From the NCBI GenBank assembly GCA_019634925.1, contig JAHCAL010000004.1, positions 186,001-250,000 of the forward strand: 64,000 nt of DNA, in the 5' to 3' direction. This stretch comes from Pseudomonadales bacterium. Its GTDB lineage: Bacteria; Pseudomonadota; Gammaproteobacteria; Pseudomonadales; Azotimanducaceae. The notes under the pieces were generated by a model that had not been told where the DNA came from, made no database searches, and was given only the letters and a program-made list of their open reading frames with translations. A program made the position numbers and the translations under genes. Below are positions 33,740 to 41,942 of this stretch, in pieces (position 1 is the stretch's first letter; the number at the start of each line of letters is the position of its first letter).

Positions 33740-35100
33740 GGAGATTTAGTCTTATTGGTCGACTCGGACCCGACGACAAGGTCACGGTTTCAGTTCTTCA
33801 GAAAGATTCGGCTGTCTTCGAAATCGATTTCCTGAATGCCAATCGGCGTCTTGGTTTCGGGCTCGGACATGCACTCGAGCAGCTGTCGTCGCTTGGTCTG
33901 ACTCCGACAGAGGTGGCACTTGATCTCGCAATCGTCGCGGCGCACGTGAACGCTGGCGACACTCGGATATCGCGAGCGGTAAACGCCCAGGACGGATGGA
34001 CCCGCGAGATTGATCTCTACATTCCAGTGTCCGATGCCCATCGGTGGGACGCTGTGTCCCGGCAGATCGAGACTCTATTGACGTTCCTCACCGGCGACCG
34101 GTGGCGTCTCTTCTTCCGAGCCCGCCCCATGCGCATGACGTCAATGATTGTGCCGGCGGAGAGGCTTTCACTAGGTGGATTCGACGAAGTATCTCTCTTC
34201 TCAGGAGGCCTAGATAGCCTGATTGGGGCGATCGATCTTATGAAGAGTGGCCAACGGCCTTTGTTCGTTAGCCATTATTGGGACGCCGAGACTTCCAAGG
34301 CGCAGACGGCTCTTCTGGATAGACTGCGGCGTCACTTTGCAACTGAAGAGTTTCGATCCATCCGGGTGCGTGTAGGTTTCGATCGCCACCATCTGAATAC
34401 CGGCGAAACCGAGGACACTCAGCGCGGGCGATCTTTCCTCTTCTTCGCATTGGCATCGTTGGCTGCGTCGTCGTTTACCCAGCCTGTGACGATCGATGTG
34501 CCAGAGAACGGTTTGATTGCGCTCAATGTCCCTTTGGATTCGCTAAGGTTGGGGGCACTGAGTACACGCACTGCACATCCGCATTTCATTGCAGGGATGA
34601 ATCGAGTGCTACACGACGTGGGTGTTTCCGCCACCCTGGTGAATCCGTATCGACACAAGACGAAAGGCGAGATGGTCGCGTCCTGTGCCGACCTAGATTT
34701 TCTTCGAAGAGAGGTCGGCAGATCGATGTCCTGCTCGTCGCCCGCAAAGGCTCGTTACAAGAAGCTCTCACCACGGCATTGTGGATACTGTGTACCCTGT
34801 CTGATCCGTCGAGCGTCGCTAAAGAAAGGACTGGGAATAGCTGACCCAACGCTTTACACGATTGCAGATCTTGGGGCGCAAACGTTGTTCACAGACAAGT
34901 CGGAAGGTGAACATATCCGTTCATTCCAGCTAATGGCAGTGCGGCTACAGAAGCGACCGGAGCTGGCTAACATTCTGGTCCATAAACCAGGGCCACTCAT
35001 CGACAAGCTATCCGAGGTACCGGCCTACGCCGATGTATTCCGGCGTGGTGTTCGGGAAGTGGCAGATCTCCTGAGCGGCGTTACTGCGAAGCCGAGTTGA
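33736..35100 (+). CDS. qatC: QatC, QueC-like ATP-dependent protein of the Qat system
   Basis: A 454-aa protein. The PP-loop typical of QueC is present (LFSGGLDSLIGAIDLMKSGQ), and the C-terminal zinc site reads CSSPAKARYKKLSPRHCGYC followed by VPCLIRR. QueC makes 7-cyano-7-deazaguanine; QatC lies in a defence operon without other queuosine genes. The N-terminal about 140 residues are an extra domain not found in QueC. Overlaps qatB by ATGA and is followed by qatD after 6 bases. Confidence 0.92.
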   Translation: MRRFSLIGRLGPDDKVTVSVLQKDSAVFEIDFLNANRRLGFGLGHALEQLSSLGLTPTEVALDLAIVAAHVNAGDTRISRAVNAQDGWTREIDLYIPVSDAHRWDAVSRQIETLLTFLTGDRWRLFFRARPMRMTSMIVPAERLSLGGFDEVSLFSGGLDSLIGAIDLMKSGQRPLFVSHYWDAETSKAQTALLDRLRRHFATEEFRSIRVRVGFDRHHLNTGETEDTQRGRSFLFFALASLAASSFTQPVTIDVPENGLIALNVPLDSLRLGALSTRTAHPHFIAGMNRVLHDVGVSATLVNPYRHKTKGEMVASCADLDFLRREVGRSMSCSSPAKARYKKLSPRHCGYCVPCLIRRASLKKGLGIADPTLYTIADLGAQTLFTDKSEGEHIRSFQLMAVRLQKRPELANILVHKPGPLIDKLSEVPAYADVFRRGVREVADLLSGVTAKPS

Positions 35101-35106
35101 CAGGCA

Positions 35107-35871
35107 ATGCGACCGACGCTCGTAGACTTTCATTGCCATCTCGATCTCTATCCAGATCTTGGGACCGTAATTTCGGCATGTGATGCTCGGCGCGCGGCCA
35201 CCCTTGCGGTCACGACGACGCCCAAAGCGTTCTCTCGCAATCGGCACCTCGCTAGCAAAAGCGAGTACGTACGCGTTGCGCTCGGCCTTCATCCCCAGCT
35301 GGTGGAGCAAAGAGCGAATGAAATGGATCTATTCGAGCGTCTTCTCCCGGAGACGCGTTACGTTGGCGAGGTGGGCTTGGATGCCGGACGGCGCTTCTAC
35401 CATTCGTTTGACGCCCAAAAGAGTGTATTCCGAAGAGTTCTTGATCTATGTGCTGATGCCGGCGACAAGATATTGAGCGTGCATAGCGTCCGCGCCGCCA
35501 AGCATGTGCTCGATCTCATTGAGGAGTGTCTACCCATGGGGAATAGCACCGTCATTCTTCATTGGTTTACTGGAAGCGCGGCGGAAACTCGGCGCGGAGT
35601 TGAACTGGGATGTTACTTCTCGGTAAACGAGCGGATGCTAGCTACGCCGAACGGAGTTCGTGTGCTGCGGGAAATCCCTGACCACCTTCTGCTGACGGAA
35701 ACCGATGGCCCGTTTGTGGAGAAGAGCGGCAAGCCGATAGAACCCGGCGACGTTTGGGCCGTGCTTAGCGGTATCGCTGCAATGCGAGAAACGACCGCGG
35801 AACGGGTCCAGGCCCAGGTAATTGCAAATCTTGGCAGAGTGGTATCTCACCACCAAGACGCCGCGCCCTGA
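35107..35871 (+). CDS. qatD: QatD, TatD-like metal-dependent hydrolase
   Basis: A TatD-type hydrolase of 254 aa, probably a DNase. Metal ligands are visible: VDFHCHLD at the N-terminus, GEVGLDAGRRF, SVHSVRAAKH, ILHWFTGSAAETRRG and TETDGPFVEKSG. It completes the four-gene qat set and is the last plus-strand gene before the convergent ICE repressor. It could serve as the nuclease effector of the system. Full length. Confidence 0.92.
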   Translation: MRPTLVDFHCHLDLYPDLGTVISACDARRAATLAVTTTPKAFSRNRHLASKSEYVRVALGLHPQLVEQRANEMDLFERLLPETRYVGEVGLDAGRRFYHSFDAQKSVFRRVLDLCADAGDKILSVHSVRAAKHVLDLIEECLPMGNSTVILHWFTGSAAETRRGVELGCYFSVNERMLATPNGVRVLREIPDHLLLTETDGPFVEKSGKPIEPGDVWAVLSGIAAMRETTAERVQAQVIANLGRVVSHHQDAAP

Positions 35872-35977
35872 TGTGAGCCGTAATCCAACCGCAGCAAAAC
35901 AAGAACATTTTCACGGCGCTAATCGATTGCCGCCCCGGTGAGCGTCGTTGGTTGCCGAGAAGTTGTTGGCGGCACGG

Positions 35978-36655
35978 CTAAACCACCTCGCCCTTGAACA
36001 CGACGACCCCACAAATCCTCGCATTCGAATCCACCTCGATGATCCGCTGCGGCCAGTCGGGATTCACCGCCTTCAGGAACTGCCGATCGCCCTCGACGAT
36101 CAGCTGCTTGAATATCGCTTCGTGCGAATTTTCCAGGCGAACGACGACATACCGGCCGCTGAGTGGCGCTGCCTCGGGATCGACGAAGATCAGGTCGCCG
36201 TCGTGGAACTTGGGCTCCATGCTCTCCCCGCGGACGCGCAGCACGAAGGTGTTCTGACTGCAGCTAACCGGGCACGGGAGCAAATCTTCAGCATCGCCGA
36301 GTGCGAAGCCGCCGGCGATATCAGCCCATCCGCCTGCCTCCACCCATGAGATTAGGGGATGCAGGCCGCGTAGTTCCGGGCCCGGCTCAGCGTTGTAGGG
36401 CGCACGTTCTTCCATGAATTCCCAATGCGATTCATCCATCCACCCATTCGGCTTGCCCATGGCCCTCTCGAGCTTCGCTGCCAATTCATCACCCACACCG
36501 CGCGGTGTACCCTTCGCGGTCAGGAGCTGGTTGCGAATCTGACTGAGATAGGACTCGCTGGTGCCCGCGAGACGGGCAAGCGCGGCTGCCGATCCGGCTT
36601 CGGCAACCAGGCGCTCAAGGTTGCTCAGCCGAACCGTCTCATGCCTTCGTTTCAT
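35978..36655 (-). CDS. LexA/CI-like repressor with S24 peptidase domain
   Basis: This 225-aa repressor has an N-terminal helix-turn-helix (AALARLAGTSESYLSQIRNQ) and a C-terminal S24 self-cleavage domain. The nucleophile serine lies in VRGESMEPKFHDGD, the general-base lysine in EAIFKQLIVEGD, and an Ala-Gly cleavage site in SWVEAGGWADI. RecA-stimulated cleavage on DNA damage would relieve repression. ATG 36655 is favoured; a GTG option at 36682 has no ribosome binding site. It is divergent from a Cro-like gene and so resembles a phage-type switch controlling ICE genes. Confidence 0.9.
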   Translation of the reverse strand: MKRRHETVRLSNLERLVAEAGSAAALARLAGTSESYLSQIRNQLLTAKGTPRGVGDELAAKLERAMGKPNGWMDESHWEFMEERAPYNAEPGPELRGLHPLISWVEAGGWADIAGGFALGDAEDLLPCPVSCSQNTFVLRVRGESMEPKFHDGDLIFVDPEAAPLSGRYVVVRLENSHEAIFKQLIVEGDRQFLKAVNPDWPQRIIEVDSNARICGVVVFKGEVV

Positions 36656-36668
36656 CGGACCCGCCGGG

Positions 36669-36708
36669 TAAATATTTAGCACGGTGATAAAGATAAACCC
36701 GCTTTATC
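36669..36708. promoter_or_regulatory. Operator region of the ICE repressor/Cro-like switch
   Basis: Two dyads lie between the divergent starts at 36655 and 36749. TAAATATTTA (36669-36678) is a perfect 10-bp palindrome. GATAAAG (36686-36692) and CTTTATC (36702-36708) form a 7-bp inverted repeat with a 9-base centre. Both are in AT-rich sequence suited to promoters. Assignment to the S24 repressor and the small HTH protein is by position. Confidence 0.6.
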
Positions 36709-36748
36709 CTCTTGGAAAGCTAAACAGTGCCGAGCTACCGTCTTATGC

Positions 36749-37024
36749 ATGGAGCTAAATTATTTTCTCAAAGCGGCGAGCAAGCGCGAGCGGGCGGAAG
36801 TGGCCACCGTATGCAACGACTCGGTGTCCTATCTCTACCAGCTCGCCGGCAAGCACCGTTACGCCAGCGCACTGATGGCGGCCCGGATCGAGGCTCAGAC
36901 CCGCGCGGTGGCGGTCAGGACAAATGGGCGCCTGGCGACCGTCCCCCGGGAGACCCTGGTCCGATACCCCGAGATATTCGAGCGGGATGAGCCGTACCTC
37001 ATGGTCGCCGAGGAGCGGCCATGA
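36749..37024 (+). CDS. Small Cro/YdaS-like DNA-binding protein
   Basis: A 91-aa protein with MELNYFLKAASKRERAEVAT at the start and VSYLYQLAGKHRYASALMAA, which resembles YdaS/Cro antirepressors with one helix-turn-helix. It is divergent from the S24 repressor and overlaps parB (ATGA), so it is the first gene of the ICE core transcript. By analogy with Cro it would compete at the same operators. Assignment is moderate because such short HTH proteins diverge quickly. Confidence 0.7.
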   Translation: MELNYFLKAASKRERAEVATVCNDSVSYLYQLAGKHRYASALMAARIEAQTRAVAVRTNGRLATVPRETLVRYPEIFERDEPYLMVAEERP

Positions 37025-38580
37025 CCGGGAAGGCGGGCCTGCGGCAGAGTGGGACCGGCCAATCCGCCAGGGACAGCCTCGAACTGGTCTATCTGGACGT
37101 GGCCAGGATCAAACCCTACGAACACAATCCGCGCCGCGCACCGAACGCAGAGTTCGACCGCATCAAAGCCTCCATCCGCGTCGACGGGCTCGGTCAGCCG
37201 CTCGTAGTCACCCAACGACCAGGAGAGTCCGACTACCTGGTCCACGCCGGCGGCAACACCCGTCTGCGGATCCTGAAGGAGCTCTTCGCGGAGACGGATA
37301 ACCCCCGATTCGGCACCGTCGCCTGCGTGGTCCGCCCCTGGACGCGGGAGGCCGATGTCCTGCTCGCGCACCTGAGGGAGAACGATCTGCGCGGCGAGCT
37401 CACCTTTCTGGACAAGGCCCTGGCGGTGGCCGACGCCAAACAACTCCTGGAGGAAGGCGGTACGGCCGAGCTCACGCAGGCGCGGCTCGCCGAGGTTCTT
37501 ACACGATCCGGCTATGGCCTGAGCCAAGGGCTCGTCTCGCAGATGGCGTATGTGGTGGAGCGGCTGCGACCAGTGTTGCCGCGGACCTTGGAGAGTGGGA
37601 TCGGCCGGCCGCAAGTCGCCAGGATCCGCGCGTTGGATCGCGCCGCCCGGGCCCTGTGGGTGGAACGCCCGGTCGACACCGAGGCCGAGTACGACCAGGT
37701 CTTCGAGGTTCTCTGCCGTCGCTACGACACACCCGACTGGGACATCGCCAATCTGCGTCGCGCGCTGGAGGCAGAAATCGCCGAGCGTGCGGACATCAGC
37801 ATCCATGCGGTGAGCATCGAGATCGACGCGCGGCTGTCCGGACGGGGCGCGAACGCGCCACCGAAGCGCGACGAGGATAGCGATTGGGAGATCAGCCTCG
37901 ACAACGACGAGCCCCACTCGGACAACGGCGTAGCAGCACCGGTGAATCCCGGTCCACCCGCACACACGATCAAACCACCACAGCAGCCCGACACGACAGG
38001 TAGCGCCGACGCCTCGAACACGCGCACACGAGCCGACGTGTCGTCGAGCCAGACAGCCGACGAGGACGACGGGAACGAGGCTCCAAACATCACGATCGGC
38101 GCCCCGGCCCGAGGCGATGTGAAATCGCTCCGAGCCCGGCTCTGGACACTCGCAAGCCGCCTTGCCCAACGCAACGGACTGGGCGACCTCGTTCGCCCGC
38201 TGTCCGGCCAAGGCCTCGGCTTCATCCTGCGCGACGTGCCGGATCCCGCCCTGGTCGACCAGCTCGACGAGGACGCACTCGCCCAAGTGTCGATGGTCTG
38301 GTGGCATCTCGCGGCGTGCGCCGAGCTCACCGTGGCGCCACTCGACGCGCTGTTGCCAGCGCTGCCGGAAGAGTCCGTGCTCAGGCGCGCCCTGGTGGAA
38401 CAGGATGCGGGGCTGCTGTTCGCCAGCGTATGGACCCTGGATCCCGGTCATACGGGCTACCGCCTCTGGCGCCGACTGGACGAGCGCGACTGGCAGGACC
38501 TGTTGGGGCTGATGGATACCTATCGGGCCCTCCACCGCACTGCGGTCGCCGGCAACCAGAACCTCTGGAGCCCGCCGTGA
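37021..38580 (+). CDS. parB: ParB-family protein of PFGI-1-class ICEs (TIGR03764-like)
   Basis: A 519-aa protein with an N-terminal ParB/Srx nuclease-type domain: YLDVARIKPYEHNPRRAPNA, RIKASIRVDGLGQPLVVTQR, LVHAGGNTRLRILKEL and HLRENDLRGELTFLDKA. A helix-turn-helix segment lies at about 140-190 (LAEVLTRSGYGLSQGLVSQM). The long C-terminal part, including an acidic low-complexity linker (about 280-350), is as in the ICE-specific ParB family. No parA gene precedes it, unlike the usual arrangement. Overlaps the upstream regulator and the downstream DUF2857 gene. Confidence 0.88.
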   Translation: MTGKAGLRQSGTGQSARDSLELVYLDVARIKPYEHNPRRAPNAEFDRIKASIRVDGLGQPLVVTQRPGESDYLVHAGGNTRLRILKELFAETDNPRFGTVACVVRPWTREADVLLAHLRENDLRGELTFLDKALAVADAKQLLEEGGTAELTQARLAEVLTRSGYGLSQGLVSQMAYVVERLRPVLPRTLESGIGRPQVARIRALDRAARALWVERPVDTEAEYDQVFEVLCRRYDTPDWDIANLRRALEAEIAERADISIHAVSIEIDARLSGRGANAPPKRDEDSDWEISLDNDEPHSDNGVAAPVNPGPPAHTIKPPQQPDTTGSADASNTRTRADVSSSQTADEDDGNEAPNITIGAPARGDVKSLRARLWTLASRLAQRNGLGDLVRPLSGQGLGFILRDVPDPALVDQLDEDALAQVSMVWWHLAACAELTVAPLDALLPALPEESVLRRALVEQDAGLLFASVWTLDPGHTGYRLWRRLDERDWQDLLGLMDTYRALHRTAVAGNQNLWSPP

Positions 38581-39218
38581 TCGGCACGAAGGAAGCCGAC
38601 CTGGTCACGGCCGTCTTGCTCTATGCCATGCGCTGCCTCGCCGAGGGGGATCAGCACGCGCTGCGCGGGATGCAGTTTGGTCCGAAGGAGATCGAGGCGT
38701 TGCGCGAGTTGAATCTCGCAGACCTGTACCGGGTGGGCTCACTGCAGGCGCACTGCCTCGCCATTCGTCTGGACCGGGATGTCTTCTGGCCGATGATCGC
38801 CAATCTACGCGCGACCCGGGAGGCGGAGGAAGTGCAGCGGGATCTGATCCAGGCCGACGCGCCGCTCGAAATGATGCGTAGTCTGTTCGGTGTGGGTTCC
38901 CGGGAGTACACGCGCCTTCGCCGGATGCTCGCACTTGAACCCGCCGTCGGCCGGCCACCGGAACCGGACGAGGAGACCTCGCACAAACTCTGGCGCGCCT
39001 TGTCCGCCCATTTGCAGCCCGACGCCGACGAGGCGCTCGATCCGAAGCAGTATCTGGCTGTGCACGTGGAGTCTGGCGCGCCGATGCGCGCGATCTGGAA
39101 TCTCGCTCAGCGCTGGCTCGAGTACGGCGATGTCTACGCGTGCGCCGACCAGGCATCGGCTGCGAAGGAACCGGCGCTTACAGAGCACGGCAGCGTCCAA
39201 CGGGCGGTTCGAGGTTGA
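38577..39218 (+). CDS. DUF2857 domain ICE protein
   Basis: A 213-aa protein resembling the DUF2857 family that follows parB in PFGI-1-class elements. MQFGPKEIEALRELNLADLY and APLEMMRSLFGVGSREYTRL are characteristic. The latter looks like the DNA-binding helix pair of FlhC-like or STY4526-like proteins. GTG 38577 overlaps the parB stop (GTGA). Role unknown, probably maintenance or regulation. Confidence 0.75.
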   Translation: MIGTKEADLVTAVLLYAMRCLAEGDQHALRGMQFGPKEIEALRELNLADLYRVGSLQAHCLAIRLDRDVFWPMIANLRATREAEEVQRDLIQADAPLEMMRSLFGVGSREYTRLRRMLALEPAVGRPPEPDEETSHKLWRALSAHLQPDADEALDPKQYLAVHVESGAPMRAIWNLAQRWLEYGDVYACADQASAAKEPALTEHGSVQRAVRG

Positions 39219-39239
39219 GCCCCGTGAACGCATGACTGC

Positions 39240-40475
39240 ATGGCCCGCGATGATTCCGAAATCCGACCAGAGACCTATGCGCTCGATGCCCTGATCCGCG
39301 AGACCATCACCCGCGCTGGGCGGGAAAGCACAGCGGGTGCTGCGGACGCTTTGCTGTTTCTCGGTAACTGGCACCACGCCTTCCCAACCGTCGTGGTGCA
39401 GGATCCCGTGCTCGAACCCGTCGATAAGCTGGTCTGGATGGTGATCTACCAGAGCGGTCGCGGGACGGGCGCCAAGGCCGTCTTTCCGAGCTACACCGAT
39501 ATCGCACGCCTCGCGAACGTATCGTCCACCTCCACCGTTTCACGCGCCATCGCGATCCTGCGGGCGACCCGCTGGCTGTCGCTCTGCGCGCGCACCCGGG
39601 ACCCGAGCGGTCGCTTCGGCGGCAATGTCTACGCTCTGCACGATGAGCCGCTGCCGCTCGTCGACGCCTTGCATCTGGATCCTGGGTACATGGCGTTCCT
39701 GCAGGAAGCCGGCAGCCACCATCATGCCCGCGTGCGGCGCGTGGCGGAGGCGGTCTCTGCGTCCCTCGACGAGGACATCCGTGCCGGCAAGGATGTACTC
39801 GCACCCGTGAACCGCATCGAGCGCCGCCTCGATGCGATGCGCGCCATTCACCAGGGCGGCGGTCGTCAGTATTTCAGCTTCAGCGCCGCGGTACTGTCGA
39901 ATCTCTCCAACACCGGTATCGATCGTGCGCCGTCTGACCAGGACCAAATTTCGAAGGCGGTACCGGTTACGCCGGACCCTCAAAATTCGAAGCCGGTTAC
40001 ACGTAGTAGTAGTAAATATATAAATACAACTACAACAACTCTTACAGACAGAGATAACTCCGCGCGCGAGGCCGCGGCGATCGATGCGTTGATTTTCCCG
40101 GCGCGGCTGAAAGACAACCAGCGCGCCCTCGCAGTGCGCTACCTCACACGGATCCCCGTGGAACATCGCCAACCAGTGCTCGATGAGCTGGCCGGACGGC
40201 TCCAGGCCGAACAGCACGGCGCGAAACCGGTCTACGACGAGCTCCGCTACCTGCATCACCTGTGCGTCGAAGTGAACCGCGGTGGATTTCATCCGAATCT
40301 CGGACTCAAGGTGCAGGGCGAACGCGATCGCCGGCGCCGGGAAGCAGAACGTCTGCGCGAGGAGGCGGCCACACGAGAGCACGAACGGCAGGAGCGCGGA
40401 GAACGGCCGCCAGGTGAAGGCCCGCTCGCCGAGATCCGCAAGCTACTCGGGATGGCCTCGTCAGCGGAGCGCTAG
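39240..40475 (+). CDS. STY4528-family ICE replication/regulatory protein
   Basis: A 411-aa protein like the STY4528 family of pathogenicity-island and ICE proteins. LFLGNWHHAFPTVVVQDPVL near the start and VWMVIYQSGRGTGAKAVFPS, ANVSSTSTVSRAIAILRATR form a winged-helix region resembling replication initiators. The middle (about 240-275) contains a run of Ser/Thr (RSSSKYINTTTTTLTDRD) encoded by unusually AT-rich codons near 40005-40045. The C-terminus is a charged helix. Family role is inferred. Confidence 0.78.
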   Translation: MARDDSEIRPETYALDALIRETITRAGRESTAGAADALLFLGNWHHAFPTVVVQDPVLEPVDKLVWMVIYQSGRGTGAKAVFPSYTDIARLANVSSTSTVSRAIAILRATRWLSLCARTRDPSGRFGGNVYALHDEPLPLVDALHLDPGYMAFLQEAGSHHHARVRRVAEAVSASLDEDIRAGKDVLAPVNRIERRLDAMRAIHQGGGRQYFSFSAAVLSNLSNTGIDRAPSDQDQISKAVPVTPDPQNSKPVTRSSSKYINTTTTTLTDRDNSAREAAAIDALIFPARLKDNQRALAVRYLTRIPVEHRQPVLDELAGRLQAEQHGAKPVYDELRYLHHLCVEVNRGGFHPNLGLKVQGERDRRRREAERLREEAATREHERQERGERPPGEGPLAEIRKLLGMASSAER

Positions 40476-40506
40476 CCGCACTGAGTAGTTCGCGGCCAAG
40501 GGGATT

Positions 40507-40521
40507 ATTACACTGAAATAA
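40507..40521 (+). repeat. Dispersed ICE motif ATTACACTG, copy 1
   Basis: The sequence ATTACACTGAAATAA lies in the 162-base gap before the TIGR03761-like gene. Copy 2 (45790-45804) is ATTACACTGTAATAA, 14 of 15 identical. The shared core is nearly palindromic (ATTACA-CTG-TAAT in copy 2). Location in upstream gaps suggests an operator for an ICE regulator. Confidence 0.5.
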
Positions 40522-40637
40522 CCTCGGCCGATGAAGCACGCCAGGGTTGGTCCAGGTTTCTCATTCACGTTGTTTGGCGTCCCGTGCGTTGATGGGCGCT
40601 GAGCCAACCACTTGCTGACAGCGACGGCCGAATCGAC

Positions 40638-41417
40638 GTGACCGAATCATCCGCTGATACCAAGCCCATGCCAGTCCGGCCCGCCGAATCTGGTGACCGG
40701 CCCGCGCGCATCGAAGAACGCCCCGGCGCACTGCGCGGGGGCGCGACGTTGACGTTGCAGACACGGCAGGCACAACGGCTCGTGAAGGGGCGTGGCTACA
40801 CAGCCGAGAAGCCTGCGATCACCGGGTTGATCGGATTCGCCAATCTCCTGCGATCGATCTGGCACGGCGCACGCGCCGACGATCCGTACGCGGACTGGTG
40901 GATGCTGAAAGTTCACGAGGCGCTCGAGTTGGCCGAGCAGAAACTTGTCGCTGCCGAGCAGACAATCATCAGGCAGTTCCAGGCCATGGGTGCGATCGAA
41001 GTTGCAGCACCCGCCTCGATCAAGCCCGCACGCATCGCGCTCAACTTCAGCAATCCGTATGCGTTTCGCGCGGCGCGCTTGGTGGGGCGCTATGACGGCC
41101 TGGTTCGAACGGTACTGAGCGCACAGCACGTCGGCCTGCTGTCCCGCGACGAGGCCGAGCGGGCGTCGCACATCGGCGGCCGGCAGGTCCGACGCGCATT
41201 GCAGAGTGCCGTCGGCTATCGATTCGTGGGGGTGACGCGTCTCGATGTCGCACAAGGAACCGCCAAAGCACAGCAGGCCAGGGATCTCATGGGCGAACTC
41301 CCCGAACACATTCTCGCCGGTACGAGCAGAGCACCGTACGCGCCAGCGGTCGCCATCGCGACGGCGCCTGCGGCGACGGATCCGATCCGCCTTCGGGCGT
41401 TGCCGGATCTCACCTGA
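40638..41417 (+). CDS. ICE protein, TIGR03761 (PFL_4669)-like
   Basis: A 259-aa protein that matches the TIGR03761 family by LTLQTRQAQRLVKGRGYTAE, IGFANLLRSIWHGARADDPY, AADKFLLGQ-equivalent helices and the conserved NPYAFRAARLVGRYDGLVRT. Its function in PFGI-1-class ICEs is unknown. It is encoded in the replication/maintenance block. GTG 40638 is used; no better ATG lies nearby. Confidence 0.8.
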   Translation: MTESSADTKPMPVRPAESGDRPARIEERPGALRGGATLTLQTRQAQRLVKGRGYTAEKPAITGLIGFANLLRSIWHGARADDPYADWWMLKVHEALELAEQKLVAAEQTIIRQFQAMGAIEVAAPASIKPARIALNFSNPYAFRAARLVGRYDGLVRTVLSAQHVGLLSRDEAERASHIGGRQVRRALQSAVGYRFVGVTRLDVAQGTAKAQQARDLMGELPEHILAGTSRAPYAPAVAIATAPAATDPIRLRALPDLT

Positions 41418-41525
41418 GTATCGTCCCCCGGGCGATAACCCCGACCGAACGGGCGTTCCTTTGCGCTGGTGCCCATCGGCACGTTCCCAATAATCACCGC
41501 ATGGAGCCAAAGCGCGGGCGCTGTC

Positions 41526-41909
41526 ATGTCGGCATCTGAAATCACCGAGCCACTACGTTTAAGCCTCACCCTGGATCCGGACCTGGTGCTCGAACGCCTG
41601 ATCCTTCGGCGCCTGTCGGGACTCAAACGTAAGCGCGGTCAGGACTGGCTGCGCTCGCTACTGGTCCAGGGTTTTCTCGCCGAGGGTCAATGGATCCGCA
41701 GCGAGTGCCCGCGCGACCGCGCATCGTCGCAGGCATCCAGGATCCCTACGTCGTCCTTCGCGAGCTGGTTGGAGCGCACCCATAAACCCGCCCGGCCTGC
41801 ATTCGATCCTGCAGCGCCTACATCGACACCGGCATCACCGGTGACCACCGCGATCTGTCCGGCGCCAGCGACTAAACCGTTCGCCCATCTCCGCAAAGTG
41901 ATCGGCTGA
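41526..41909 (+). CDS. Hypothetical ICE protein
   Basis: A small 127-aa protein not assigned to a family. The N-terminal half (LRLSLTLDPDLVLERLILRR then KRKRGQDWLRSLLVQGFLAE) looks like a short helical DNA-binding or ribbon-helix-helix-like segment. The C-terminal half is proline/alanine/serine-rich and probably disordered. ATG 41526 chosen over a frame extension from 41469. It precedes the ParM-like gene by 33 bases, so an adaptor or regulator of that gene is possible (inference). Confidence 0.6.
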   Translation: MSASEITEPLRLSLTLDPDLVLERLILRRLSGLKRKRGQDWLRSLLVQGFLAEGQWIRSECPRDRASSQASRIPTSSFASWLERTHKPARPAFDPAAPTSTPASPVTTAICPAPATKPFAHLRKVIG

Positions 41910-41942
41910 CCCCATGAATCAGGATTTCACCAGGAGGACAGC

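Noticed and set aside
36895..38535. 546-aa minus-strand open frame opposite parB
   Set aside because: Antisense shadow of the ParB gene, whose motifs are clear on the plus strand.
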